This document shows, piece after piece, positions 55,201-61,507 of a DNA stretch of 64,000 nt. A program made the position numbers and the translations under genes. The stretch spans positions 1 through 64,000 of the forward strand of contig JADKJZ010000003.1 of assembly GCA_016720805.1 (NCBI GenBank), in the 5' to 3' direction. How positions within the stretch are numbered: position 1 is the stretch's first letter; each line of letters opens with the position of its first letter. The DNA comes from Gemmatimonadota bacterium. GTDB lineage: Bacteria > Gemmatimonadota > Gemmatimonadetes > Gemmatimonadales > GWC2-71-9. The notes under the pieces were generated by a model. The model was not told where the DNA came from, did not search any database, and saw nothing but the letters and a program-made list of their open reading frames with translations.

Positions 55201-55437
55201 GAATCGCTGGAACGGGCCGTGATCGAGGCCGGCGCGGTGCGCTTCCGGCCGATCGCGCTGACCGCTGCCGCCGTCGTGATCGGCGGGATCGTGATGGTGC
55301 TCGATCCGATCTTCCAGGGGCTGGCCGTGGCGCTGATGTTCGGGGCGGTTGCCGCGACGGCCTTGACAATGGTGTTGGTGCCGCTGTTGTACTGGGAATT
55401 GATGCGCCGCCGTGAGCGGCAGGAGTCGTCGTCATGA
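52276..55437 (+). CDS. RND efflux permease of efflux operon 2
   Basis: This 1053-residue inner membrane pump starts MGIAGKIAASWLHSKLTPLV. TM4 has IFSIGILVDDAIVVVENIYR with the Asp pair of the proton relay, and TM10 has GIIVRNSILLVDFIQLAE. The N-terminus and the REEEPQISVPMIDVM segment resemble a branch often found with PII-like and DUF2892 genes rather than the drug-exporting HAE1 pump at 25435. The substrate is unknown; sulfur, metal or redox stress compounds are possible given the neighbours. The ATG overlaps the adaptor stop (TGATG) and the next gene overlaps its stop (ATGA). Confidence 0.93.
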   Translation: MGIAGKIAASWLHSKLTPLVTIASLAVGALAIVATPREEEPQISVPMIDVMAQLPGAGPNEVEQTILRPIERRMREIAGVEHVYGVAGDGWAMATVRFAVGEPQDLSVAKVHAKLMAAMGDMPPGASPPLVTPHSIDDVPILALTLHGGGLDAEGLRQIAVHLEDELRTLPDVARTFTVGGSPRQLRVTLDPARLTAAGVSPGEVVQALRGATARMQAGELTTSQGVLLVEVGAPITTAADAAQVIVASRQGRPIPLGAVATVSEGPAEATRQVSYADSLGTAPAVTIALAKRPGANATAVTHAALARVEAAKGRIIPANVSVVVTRDYGETAGEKASELILHLVLATLSVTVLIGFFLGWREALVVLVAVPVTLALTLFVYYLLGYTLNRITLFALIFSIGILVDDAIVVVENIYRHLAMGGKDADVAAVEGVDEVGNPTILATFTVIAAILPMAFVSGMMGPYMRPIPIGASAAMLASLGVAFVITPWLAIRLLKGHVKPSGHAEAESAAIANGRYSRLMRGLIENASRRRLVYLGTVGLLLASMALLAVRLVQVKMLPFDNKSEFQVVLDFPEGTPLETSTAAVDEIAAVLRTVPEVVSTQTYAGTAAPFNFNGLVRHYFLRQGTHVADVQVNLLPKGERSRQSHEIAVAVRPLVVEIATRYGARAKIAEIPPGPPVMSTLVAEVYGPDDATRLAAAERVRQVMEATPGVVDVDWSVEAPQHRLSLRVDRARAGAAGVAVEQITSVLALGLSGMPVGLASQPSAREPVMIVPRLATADRQDLSALLALPVATPTGPLPLGRFVTVDSLTRTSARQSRNLRPLIYITADVADVVESPVYAILAMNAALDTVRVNGQAIARYNAVQPDQLDELALKWDGEWQVTIEVFRDLGLAFAVVLLLIYLLVVGWFQSYTIPLVIMAPIPLTLIGILPGHAITGAFFTATSMIGMIALAGIIVRNSILLVDFIQLAEARGESLERAVIEAGAVRFRPIALTAAAVVIGGIVMVLDPIFQGLAVALMFGAVAATALTMVLVPLLYWELMRRRERQESSS

Positions 55438-55724
55438 AGCTCGTGCTCTTCCTCTACCTGGGTCCCGATCCGGAGCGGTTGCACGCCCTGGTCGAGGGAC
55501 TCGGCCTGCCGGGTCACACCGACCTTGGCGAGGTGCACGGCGCCGGCCGTACCGGCCGGCACGAAGGCACCCGGGCATTCCCTGGCGGTGGCTCCGCGAT
55601 GTTCAGCGTCGTGGAGAGCGCACAGGTGCCGGTGGTGATGGCCGCCGCCGCCGCCGCGTCGGCGGCACTGCCGCCAGGCGAACGGCTGCATGCCTTCGTG
55701 CTGCCGGTCGAACAAACGCTCTGA
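55434..55724 (+). CDS. Small PII-like protein linked to the RND pump
   Basis: This 96-residue protein has a ferredoxin-like PII pattern: MKLVLFLYLGPDPERLHALV, then the loop GEVHGAGRTGRHEGTRAFPG, and the end ERLHAFVLPVEQ. Similar PII-like or DUF3240-type proteins occur beside RND metal pumps and may sense a metal or nucleotide. Its start overlaps the pump stop in ATGA, so it is made with the pump and probably regulates it. The exact subfamily is uncertain. Confidence 0.75.
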   Translation: MKLVLFLYLGPDPERLHALVEGLGLPGHTDLGEVHGAGRTGRHEGTRAFPGGGSAMFSVVESAQVPVVMAAAAAASAALPPGERLHAFVLPVEQTL

Positions 55725-55753
55725 TCACCACCTGCCCCCGGAGGGGAGTCCTC

Positions 55754-55954
55754 ATGTGTCCTGATGGCATCATCCGCCGCTTCGCCGGCCTGTTCGTCCT
55801 GCTCTCGTTGGCGCTCGCCCATTGGGTGAACCCGGCGTGGTACTACTTCACCGCGTTCGTTGGCGTGAACCTGGTGCAATCGAGCTTCACGGGATTCTGC
55901 CCGCTGGAGAAGATCCTGGGCGCGGCGGGGGTGTTGGGGTGCAGGAAGGGGTGA
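55754..55954 (+). CDS. DUF2892 (YgaP-type) small inner membrane protein
   Basis: This 66-residue protein has a short cytoplasmic start (MCPDGIIRRFAG) and two membrane segments (LFVLLSLALAHWV and WYYFTAFVGVNLVQSSF). The DUF2892 signature SFTGFCPLEKILG follows, and a final Cys-Arg-Lys. In YgaP this membrane part is fused to a rhodanese; here it is alone. DUF2892 genes often sit in sulfide or persulfide detoxification clusters. GGAG precedes the ATG. Confidence 0.85.
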   Translation: MCPDGIIRRFAGLFVLLSLALAHWVNPAWYYFTAFVGVNLVQSSFTGFCPLEKILGAAGVLGCRKG

Positions 55955-55962
55955 TCGAGGTA

Positions 55963-55984
55963 GGGGCGACGCATGCGTCGCCCC
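55963..55984. repeat. GCATGC-centred palindromic element, variant copy
   Basis: A perfect 22-bp palindrome with core GGCGACGCATGCGTCGCC, flanked by GTA. It shares the GCATGC centre and the outer GGGGCG/CGCCCC arms with the copies at 5769, 5837 and 22790 but has compensatory changes in the middle (CAGCATGCTG to ACGCATGCGT). It lies between efflux operon 2 and the convergent hydrolase gene. Confidence 0.75.
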
Positions 55985-56031
55985 CACACAATGCGATATC
56001 CCGGCGCGACGCCAGCCGCGGCCGTCACGCT

Positions 56032-56045
56032 GTTCGCCGATCGCT
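56032..56045. repeat. Two-unit heptamer remnant (GTTCGCC, GATCGCT)
   Basis: GTTCGCC and GATCGCT stand in tandem just before the stop of the minus-strand hydrolase gene. The same two words in the same order occur at about 29654-29667. No facing arm is seen. Confidence 0.4.
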
Positions 56046-57316
56046 TACCTGCCGACAATCGCCGCGTAGATGAGCGCCCGAATCCGCTGGTGGTCATCGA
56101 CGCCACCAGTGTCGTTGAGGTTGGTCATGTAGGTGACGACCATATCCTCCTGCGGGTCGACCCAGTAGGTCGAGTGGTAGGCGCCGCCCCAGCCGTATTC
56201 GCCGATCGAGCCGGGAAGGCCGGAGGTACCGAGGTTCTGCTTGATCGAGAAGCCGAGGCCGAAGCCGTCGGAGCCGTAGAGGGTGCCGGCATGGTTGACG
56301 GTCATCAGCTTGACGGTGGTCGGCGAGAGGATGCGCGTGCCGAGCAGCTCACCGCCGTTCAGCATCATCTGCAGGAATCGGGCATAGTCGCCCGCCGTCG
56401 AGGTGATGCCGGCGCCGCCGGAGAAGGCGATCCGCGGCCCGTCGACGTAGGCGCCCTGGCCCGTCATCGCGCCCGGTGTGGGCGAAGGCTCGAGCTTGCC
56501 GTTCACGGCGGTGTACACGGTGGCGAAGCGGCCGCGGTTGGCGGGGTCGACGTAAAACGCGGTGCTGGTCATCCGGAGCGGCACGAAGAGCCGGGCCTTC
56601 AGGAAGTCGGCAAGAGTCTGGCCGGAGACTGCCTCGATCACGGCGCCGAGGATGTCGGTGTTGTAGCCGTAGACAAATGCCGTGCCGGGCTGGGCATCCA
56701 TCGGGAGCGCGGCCATCCGCTTGACCACCGCCGCGACGGTTTCGTTGCGGTCGGCGAAGTACCACCCCTGGATTCCTGCGGCCTTCCACTGGTCGCTGGC
56801 CGGGCCGTAGCCGTACCCGATCCCGGCGGTGTGGGTAAGGAGGTCGCGGAGGGTGATGCGCCGCTTGGCGGGGACCACGTCGTAGCCGCCACCGCTCTTC
56901 GCGACGGCGACCGTGGTCTTCTCCCATTCCGGGAGGTAGCGGGAGAGCGGTTGATCGATCAGCAGCTTCCCTTCCTCCTGCAGCATCATGATGCCGACGC
57001 TCACCAGCGCCTTGGTTTGCGAGGCAATCCGGAAGATCGCGTCCGGGCGCATGCTGTCCTTTGTCTCGCGGTCGCGCATCCCGAACGCATGCTCGTAGAC
57101 GACCTGACCATGCCGCTGGACGCGCAGTACGCCGCCGGCGAGGGCACCCTGCGCCACGTAGTCGTCGAGCAGGGTGGTGAGATTGCGGAGTCGGGCCCGC
57201 GAGGTGCCTTCGACCCTCGGGACGGCTGGTGTCGTTTGCGCAACGAGCGGCGCCTGCAGCGGAGCCGCCACCAACGCGGCGAGCAGCAGCAGGCGGCTGG
57301 TGGCGGCGCGGATCAT
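56045..57316 (-). CDS. Exported class C beta-lactamase-like serine hydrolase
   Basis: This 423-residue protein has a signal peptide (MIRAATSRLLLLAALVAAPL, then QAPLVAQ). Ser99-Gln-Thr-Lys102 (FRIASQTKAL) is the SxxK site, FVYGYNTDIL gives Tyr-Gly-Tyr-Asn (YxN), and GEYGWGGAYHSTYWVDP stands at the KTG/HxG position. ITLRDLLTHTAGIGYGYG is also typical. The family includes esterases, D-aminopeptidases and PBP4*-like enzymes as well as lactamases, so the substrate is open. The ATG overlaps the DinB stop (TGATG). Confidence 0.88.
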   Translation of the reverse strand: MIRAATSRLLLLAALVAAPLQAPLVAQTTPAVPRVEGTSRARLRNLTTLLDDYVAQGALAGGVLRVQRHGQVVYEHAFGMRDRETKDSMRPDAIFRIASQTKALVSVGIMMLQEEGKLLIDQPLSRYLPEWEKTTVAVAKSGGGYDVVPAKRRITLRDLLTHTAGIGYGYGPASDQWKAAGIQGWYFADRNETVAAVVKRMAALPMDAQPGTAFVYGYNTDILGAVIEAVSGQTLADFLKARLFVPLRMTSTAFYVDPANRGRFATVYTAVNGKLEPSPTPGAMTGQGAYVDGPRIAFSGGAGITSTAGDYARFLQMMLNGGELLGTRILSPTTVKLMTVNHAGTLYGSDGFGLGFSIKQNLGTSGLPGSIGEYGWGGAYHSTYWVDPQEDMVVTYMTNLNDTGGVDDHQRIRALIYAAIVGR

Positions 57317-57831
57317 CACTGGCCCCGGCTCGACGGTGGGACCATGCCATTCATCCGCAGGTAGGTGACGATGTTGCCGTAGTGCTCATCGTCGTGTGCC
57401 GTGTTGGTGACCAGCGCCCAGAGTTTGCTGTGCTTCTCGCCCCAGATGGTGATCTCCTGATGGATGGCCGCGTCGGTGATCGCATAGGCCTTGGCACAGT
57501 AGGCGGTCGACGCCTTGAGCGCCGCCACCAGCGCCGTCTTGGTCGTCGCGGACTTCTCGACGGCGTCCTCCTTCGGCTGCGGATCGCCGAGGACGGCGGC
57601 GCAGATCATGTTCTGCGCGCCGGCGACGTGGCCGATCAGCTCGCCGAAGGTCCGCACCCCCGCCACCGGCCGGAAGGCGTACTTCGCCTCGGGCATCTCC
57701 TCGGCGGCCGTGGTGATGAAGCCGATGGTCGGCGTCCAGACGTCGCGGACCGTGCCGGCGACATGATTGCCGGACTGTGCGGCGACCGGGGTGGCGGCGA
57801 GGAGGAGGAGGAGGAGGAGGGGAAGGCGCAT
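57316..57831 (-). CDS. Exported DinB-family protein
   Basis: This 171-residue protein has a signal peptide (MRLPLLLLLLLAATPVAA, then Q) and a DinB-like four-helix bundle. Metal-site candidates are His in FGELIGHVAGAQNM near residue 68 and two His in NTAHDDEHYGNIVTYLRMNG near 145-149. DinB/DfsB-type proteins act as thiol transferases or have unknown roles; exported versions are common in Gemmatimonadota and Acidobacteria. It is the first gene of a two-gene unit with the serine hydrolase. Confidence 0.88.
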   Translation of the reverse strand: MRLPLLLLLLLAATPVAAQSGNHVAGTVRDVWTPTIGFITTAAEEMPEAKYAFRPVAGVRTFGELIGHVAGAQNMICAAVLGDPQPKEDAVEKSATTKTALVAALKASTAYCAKAYAITDAAIHQEITIWGEKHSKLWALVTNTAHDDEHYGNIVTYLRMNGMVPPSSRGQ

Positions 57832-57846
57832 GGGGGGCTCGGGGCA

Positions 57847-57961
57847 GGATGATGGATGATGGATGATGGATTATGGATGGACCAAGGAAAGGTGTCGCCC
57901 CGTTCCCCAAAGGGGAATCCTCGGATTCGGCTTGGCATCCATCATCCATCATCCATCATCC
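57847..57961. repeat. Facing heptamer arms (GGATGAT / ATCATCC) between divergent genes
   Basis: GGATGAT three times plus GGATTAT and GGATGG (57847-57880) faces ATCATCC three times behind GCATCC (57935-57961). The 54-nt loop contains its own smaller hairpin (TTCCCC/GGGGAA at 57904-57917). The same word is used at 1467-1537, about 56 kb away. Here the flanking genes diverge, so a purely terminator role is doubtful. Confidence 0.8.
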
Positions 57962-58035
57962 TGCTGTTCGCCTCTTCCCATCCCGCCTCCTCCCCCGCAC
58001 GTTTGACGCTTCCCTCAGCCTCCGGTCCGGTGCCC

Positions 58036-59769
58036 ATGTTCCGTCGCGTCCTTCCGCTGCTCCTGTTCGCCACGCCACTCGCGGCACAGGCGCGCGATTC
58101 GGTCGTTCCTGACGTGCTGGCGTTGGTGGCGCGGCCTCGGAGTGAGGTGGCGCCGGTCCTGGAGCGCTGGTCGACGGACCGGGCGGCGCTGGGGCGGCGC
58201 TATGCGGTGGAGTATTCGCCCGAGCGGCGGGAGCGCTTCCGGTCGTTCTATCGGGGCTGGCAGGCGGAGCTGCAACGGTTGCCGTTCGAGAAGCTCTCGC
58301 GGCCCGGGCAGGTGGATTTCCTGCTGCTCGACAACAAGCTGCGCTACGAGCTGGCGCTGCTCGACCGCGAGCAGAAGCTCGCCGCCGAGATGGCGCCGCT
58401 GCTGCCGTTTGCACCGACGTTGTTCGGGTTGGTCGAGGAGCGGCGGACGTTTGTGCGCCCGGCACCGGCCGATGCGGCCAAGCGGATCACCGCGATGACG
58501 ACGGCGCTCGAGGCGGCACGGGCGTCGATGGCGACGCCGGCCAACCGACCGACCAAGATCGTCGCGCTGCGAGCGGCCGAAGCGGCGGCCGATCTGCGCG
58601 GGCAGTTCCAGGGGTGGCTGCGCTTCTATCAGGGCTACGACGCCGAGATGACCTGGTGGGTCGGTGAGCCGGCGAAGCGCTTTGATGCGGCGCTCGAGGC
58701 GTGGCGGAAGTACCTGCGGGAACAACTGGTTGGTGCGCGGGATGGGCAGGACGAACCGATCGTCGGCGATCCGATCGGCGCCGAGGGGCTGGCGGTGGAT
58801 CTGCAAGCGGAGATGATCGCCTACACGCCGGCGGAGCTGATCGCGATCGCGGAGAAGGAATACGCGTACCTCCTGGGCGAGGCGCAGAAGACGGCGCGCA
58901 GCATGGGCTTCGGTGACGACTGGAAGAAGGCCGCCGAGAAGACCAAGAATGACTTTGCCCCGGTTGGCATGCAGACGCTCGCGGTGCGCGACATGGCGTT
59001 CGAGGCGATCCAGTACGTCGAGAAGAACAACCTCGTGACGGTGCCGCCGCTGGCGAAGGAGATCTGGCGGATGGAGATGATGTCGCCGGCGGCACAGAAG
59101 GTCTCGCCCTTCTTCCTCGGCGGCGAGGTGATCCAGGTATCGTCCCCGACCGACGGAATGACCGACGAGGAGAAGTTGATGGTACTGCGCGCCAACAACC
59201 TCCATGGCTCCCGCGCGACGGTGCAGCACGAGCTGATTCCCGGTCACCACCTGCAGGGATTCGCGGCAGCGCGGAACGGGACCAGCCGCGGCATCTTCTC
59301 GACGCCGTTCTATGTCGAGGGGTGGTCGCTCTGGTGGGAGCTCTTCCTGTGGGATCGTGGCTTCCCGGTGACGCCCGAGAACCGGATGGGGATGCTCTTC
59401 TGGCGGATGCACCGTGCCGCGCGGATCATCTTCTCGCTGAAGTTCCACCTGGGCGAGTGGACGCCGCAGCAGTGCATCGACTTCCTGGTCGATGCCGTCG
59501 GCCACGAACGCGCCAGCGCGACCGGCGAGGTCCGGCGCTCCTTCAACGGCAGCTACTCGCCGCTCTATCAGGCCGGCTACCTCCTCGGCGGAATGCAGTT
59601 GCGCGCCCTGCACGCCGAATTGGTGACCAGCGGCAAGATGACCGACCGGAGCTTCCACGACGCCGTGCTGGCGGCGGGGCCGATGCCGATCGAGATGGTG
59701 CGTGCCCAGCTGGAGCCGGAGCGCGCGCTCACCCGCACGTATCGGAGCGCCTGGCGCTTCGGGGAGTGA
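58036..59769 (+). CDS. Exported DUF885 protein, predicted zinc metallopeptidase
   Basis: This 577-residue protein has a signal peptide (MFRRVLPLLLFATPLAAQ), which sets the start; longer frames read through the heptamer repeat. The DUF885 core includes HELIPGHHLQGF near residues 397-408, an HExxxGHH zinc motif, with downstream Glu in YVEGWSLWWELFLWD, and GEVRRSFNGSYSPLYQAGYL near the C-terminus. The family is predicted to be periplasmic peptidases. The next gene begins 4 nt after its stop, so the two are probably cotranscribed. Confidence 0.92.
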   Translation: MFRRVLPLLLFATPLAAQARDSVVPDVLALVARPRSEVAPVLERWSTDRAALGRRYAVEYSPERRERFRSFYRGWQAELQRLPFEKLSRPGQVDFLLLDNKLRYELALLDREQKLAAEMAPLLPFAPTLFGLVEERRTFVRPAPADAAKRITAMTTALEAARASMATPANRPTKIVALRAAEAAADLRGQFQGWLRFYQGYDAEMTWWVGEPAKRFDAALEAWRKYLREQLVGARDGQDEPIVGDPIGAEGLAVDLQAEMIAYTPAELIAIAEKEYAYLLGEAQKTARSMGFGDDWKKAAEKTKNDFAPVGMQTLAVRDMAFEAIQYVEKNNLVTVPPLAKEIWRMEMMSPAAQKVSPFFLGGEVIQVSSPTDGMTDEEKLMVLRANNLHGSRATVQHELIPGHHLQGFAAARNGTSRGIFSTPFYVEGWSLWWELFLWDRGFPVTPENRMGMLFWRMHRAARIIFSLKFHLGEWTPQQCIDFLVDAVGHERASATGEVRRSFNGSYSPLYQAGYLLGGMQLRALHAELVTSGKMTDRSFHDAVLAAGPMPIEMVRAQLEPERALTRTYRSAWRFGE

Positions 59770-59773
59770 CCTG

Positions 59774-60829
59774 ATGGCGACGCACAGCGCGCAGCAGCGC
59801 GCCGACCGCATCATGGCGTTTCGCGCCGAGCTGTCCGAGCTCGAGGCGGCGGGCGTCGCGACGCTGGATCCGATGATGGCCGCACAGATCCGCGCGCATC
59901 ACGACGCCGTCCTGACCCGGCTCGCGGCCGAGACGGAGGTCGACCTCTCGCGCGGCGAGGCGCGCCTCTCCGCCGGCATGCGCGCCGCGTCGATTCTCGG
60001 CGCCGCGGCACTCTCGGCGGCGTGGGGCTTCTTCGTCGCCGCCACCTGGAACGACATCGGCCGGCCGGCACGGCTGGCGTTGGTCACCATCCCGCCGATT
60101 CTCCTCACCATCGGCACCGCCGTGGCGGCGCGCCGTGAGAAGAGCGGCTACGTGGCCTCGATCGTGGCGACGGTCGCGACGATCGCCTTCGGCGTCAACC
60201 TCGCGGCACTCGGCGTGCTCTACGATCTGCCGGATTCACGGAATTTGCTGCTGGCGGTGGGCAGCTTCGCGATGATCCTCGCCTACGGCTACGGGCTGGT
60301 GCTGCCGTTGCTCGGCGGGATTGTCGGGATCGGCGGCTGGCTCTGGTCGCTGGCGGCGATTCCGCAGGGCCTGTGGTGGGATGGTGCGTATGGCGATTTC
60401 GAGCCGCTGGCCTTGCTCGGCCTCGGCGCGATGTTCCTGCCGCGCCTGCTGCGACGCGGTCCGCCCAGCTTCACCACGACATGGCGGGCGTGTGGTGCCG
60501 CGGCGGTGATGGTCGCGCTGCTTGCGCTCGGCGAGACCCATAGCGCGTCGCTCTTCGACGGGATGAACAAGGCACTGCTCGAGGGCAGCTACCAACTGCT
60601 CGGCGGCGCCAGCTTCGCGGTGATGATCTGGCAGGGACTCGCGCGGGACCGCAGTGAGCTGGTCCGCATGGGGACGATCGGGATGGGGATGCTCCTCTTT
60701 CTCCGCTCGGTCGACTGGTTCTGGGACCTCATGCCGAAGTGGCTCTTCTTCCTGTTGGTGGGGGCGTTGGCGTTCGGGACACTGTTGCTGTTGCGGCGGT
60801 TGCGCCTCGCGGAACGGAGGCTGTCATGA
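59774..60829 (+). CDS. DUF2157-like multi-pass membrane protein
   Basis: This 351-residue protein has a cytoplasmic N-terminal region (about residues 1-70, Ala/Glu/Arg-rich) followed by about nine or ten membrane segments, among them ILGAAALSAAWGFFVAATWN and LFFLLVGALAFGTLLLLRRL. The layout matches DUF2157 membrane proteins, which are uncharacterised. GGGGAG precedes the ATG. Its stop overlaps the next start (ATGA), a pairing often seen for DUF2157 with a small exported partner. Confidence 0.72.
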   Translation: MATHSAQQRADRIMAFRAELSELEAAGVATLDPMMAAQIRAHHDAVLTRLAAETEVDLSRGEARLSAGMRAASILGAAALSAAWGFFVAATWNDIGRPARLALVTIPPILLTIGTAVAARREKSGYVASIVATVATIAFGVNLAALGVLYDLPDSRNLLLAVGSFAMILAYGYGLVLPLLGGIVGIGGWLWSLAAIPQGLWWDGAYGDFEPLALLGLGAMFLPRLLRRGPPSFTTTWRACGAAAVMVALLALGETHSASLFDGMNKALLEGSYQLLGGASFAVMIWQGLARDRSELVRMGTIGMGMLLFLRSVDWFWDLMPKWLFFLLVGALAFGTLLLLRRLRLAERRLS

Positions 60830-61497
60830 GAGCGGTCGGATTGGCGGTCGGGCTGGTGGTGGTGCTCAATGCGGTGGTGATTGTGCCCGCTGCCCGTGAG
60901 CGGGCCGCTCCAGTCCACCATGTGACGGTGCAGGCCTGCGGCGATCACATCCAGGGCGGCTGGCGCGATGGCGAACTCCCGTTGCTCACGCTGCCGTTGG
61001 CGCGTCCTGCGGGCGGTTGGGGCGATGCGATCGACGGCGTGACACTGACGAGCCTTGGCTTCACGGCAGCGCACCTGGCCTTGCTGGGCGACACCACCGC
61101 GTCCTTCGGCGAATTGCCGACGCCGCGCGAGGCATGGGTGACCATGCGCCAGCGCGATGACTCCCTCCATGAATACGACGTGGTCGGGGCCGCGACGACC
61201 CAACCCGCGGCCGGTGATGGCGTGCTGGTCTTGCGAGGGCTGGTCGGGTTCGACTGGTTCGACCGACCGCTCCCTCCCGGGATGGACTCGTTGCCATCGG
61301 CGGCGTACCGCTCGCAGGTCGGCGTCACGATCATCCGGCTGCTCCCGCCGCAACTCGGCCTCGACCGCGCGCAGGCCAACGCGCTCAAGTCGCTCCGGGA
61401 TGCGACCGGCGCACGATGCCCTCGGACTCTCGCGGTCAGGTTGGCGTTCGGGAGTCGTGGCGCGGTCTGGGTGGAGTCGGTCGGCGCGACGCCCTGA
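60826..61497 (+). CDS. Membrane-anchored protein, possibly DUF4824-like
   Basis: This 223-residue protein has an N-terminal membrane segment or uncleaved signal (MRAVGLAVGLVVVLNAVVIV). The rest is a soluble beta-rich domain with VTLTSLGFTAAHLALLG, REAWVTMRQRDDSLHEYDVV and VLVLRGLVGFDWF. This pattern resembles DUF4824, which often follows a DUF2157 gene, but the match is by eye only. The ATG overlaps the preceding stop. It converges on the kinase gene with 10 nt between stops. Confidence 0.62.
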   Translation: MRAVGLAVGLVVVLNAVVIVPAARERAAPVHHVTVQACGDHIQGGWRDGELPLLTLPLARPAGGWGDAIDGVTLTSLGFTAAHLALLGDTTASFGELPTPREAWVTMRQRDDSLHEYDVVGAATTQPAAGDGVLVLRGLVGFDWFDRPLPPGMDSLPSAAYRSQVGVTIIRLLPPQLGLDRAQANALKSLRDATGARCPRTLAVRLAFGSRGAVWVESVGATP

Positions 61498-61507
61498 TGG
61501 CGATCGG

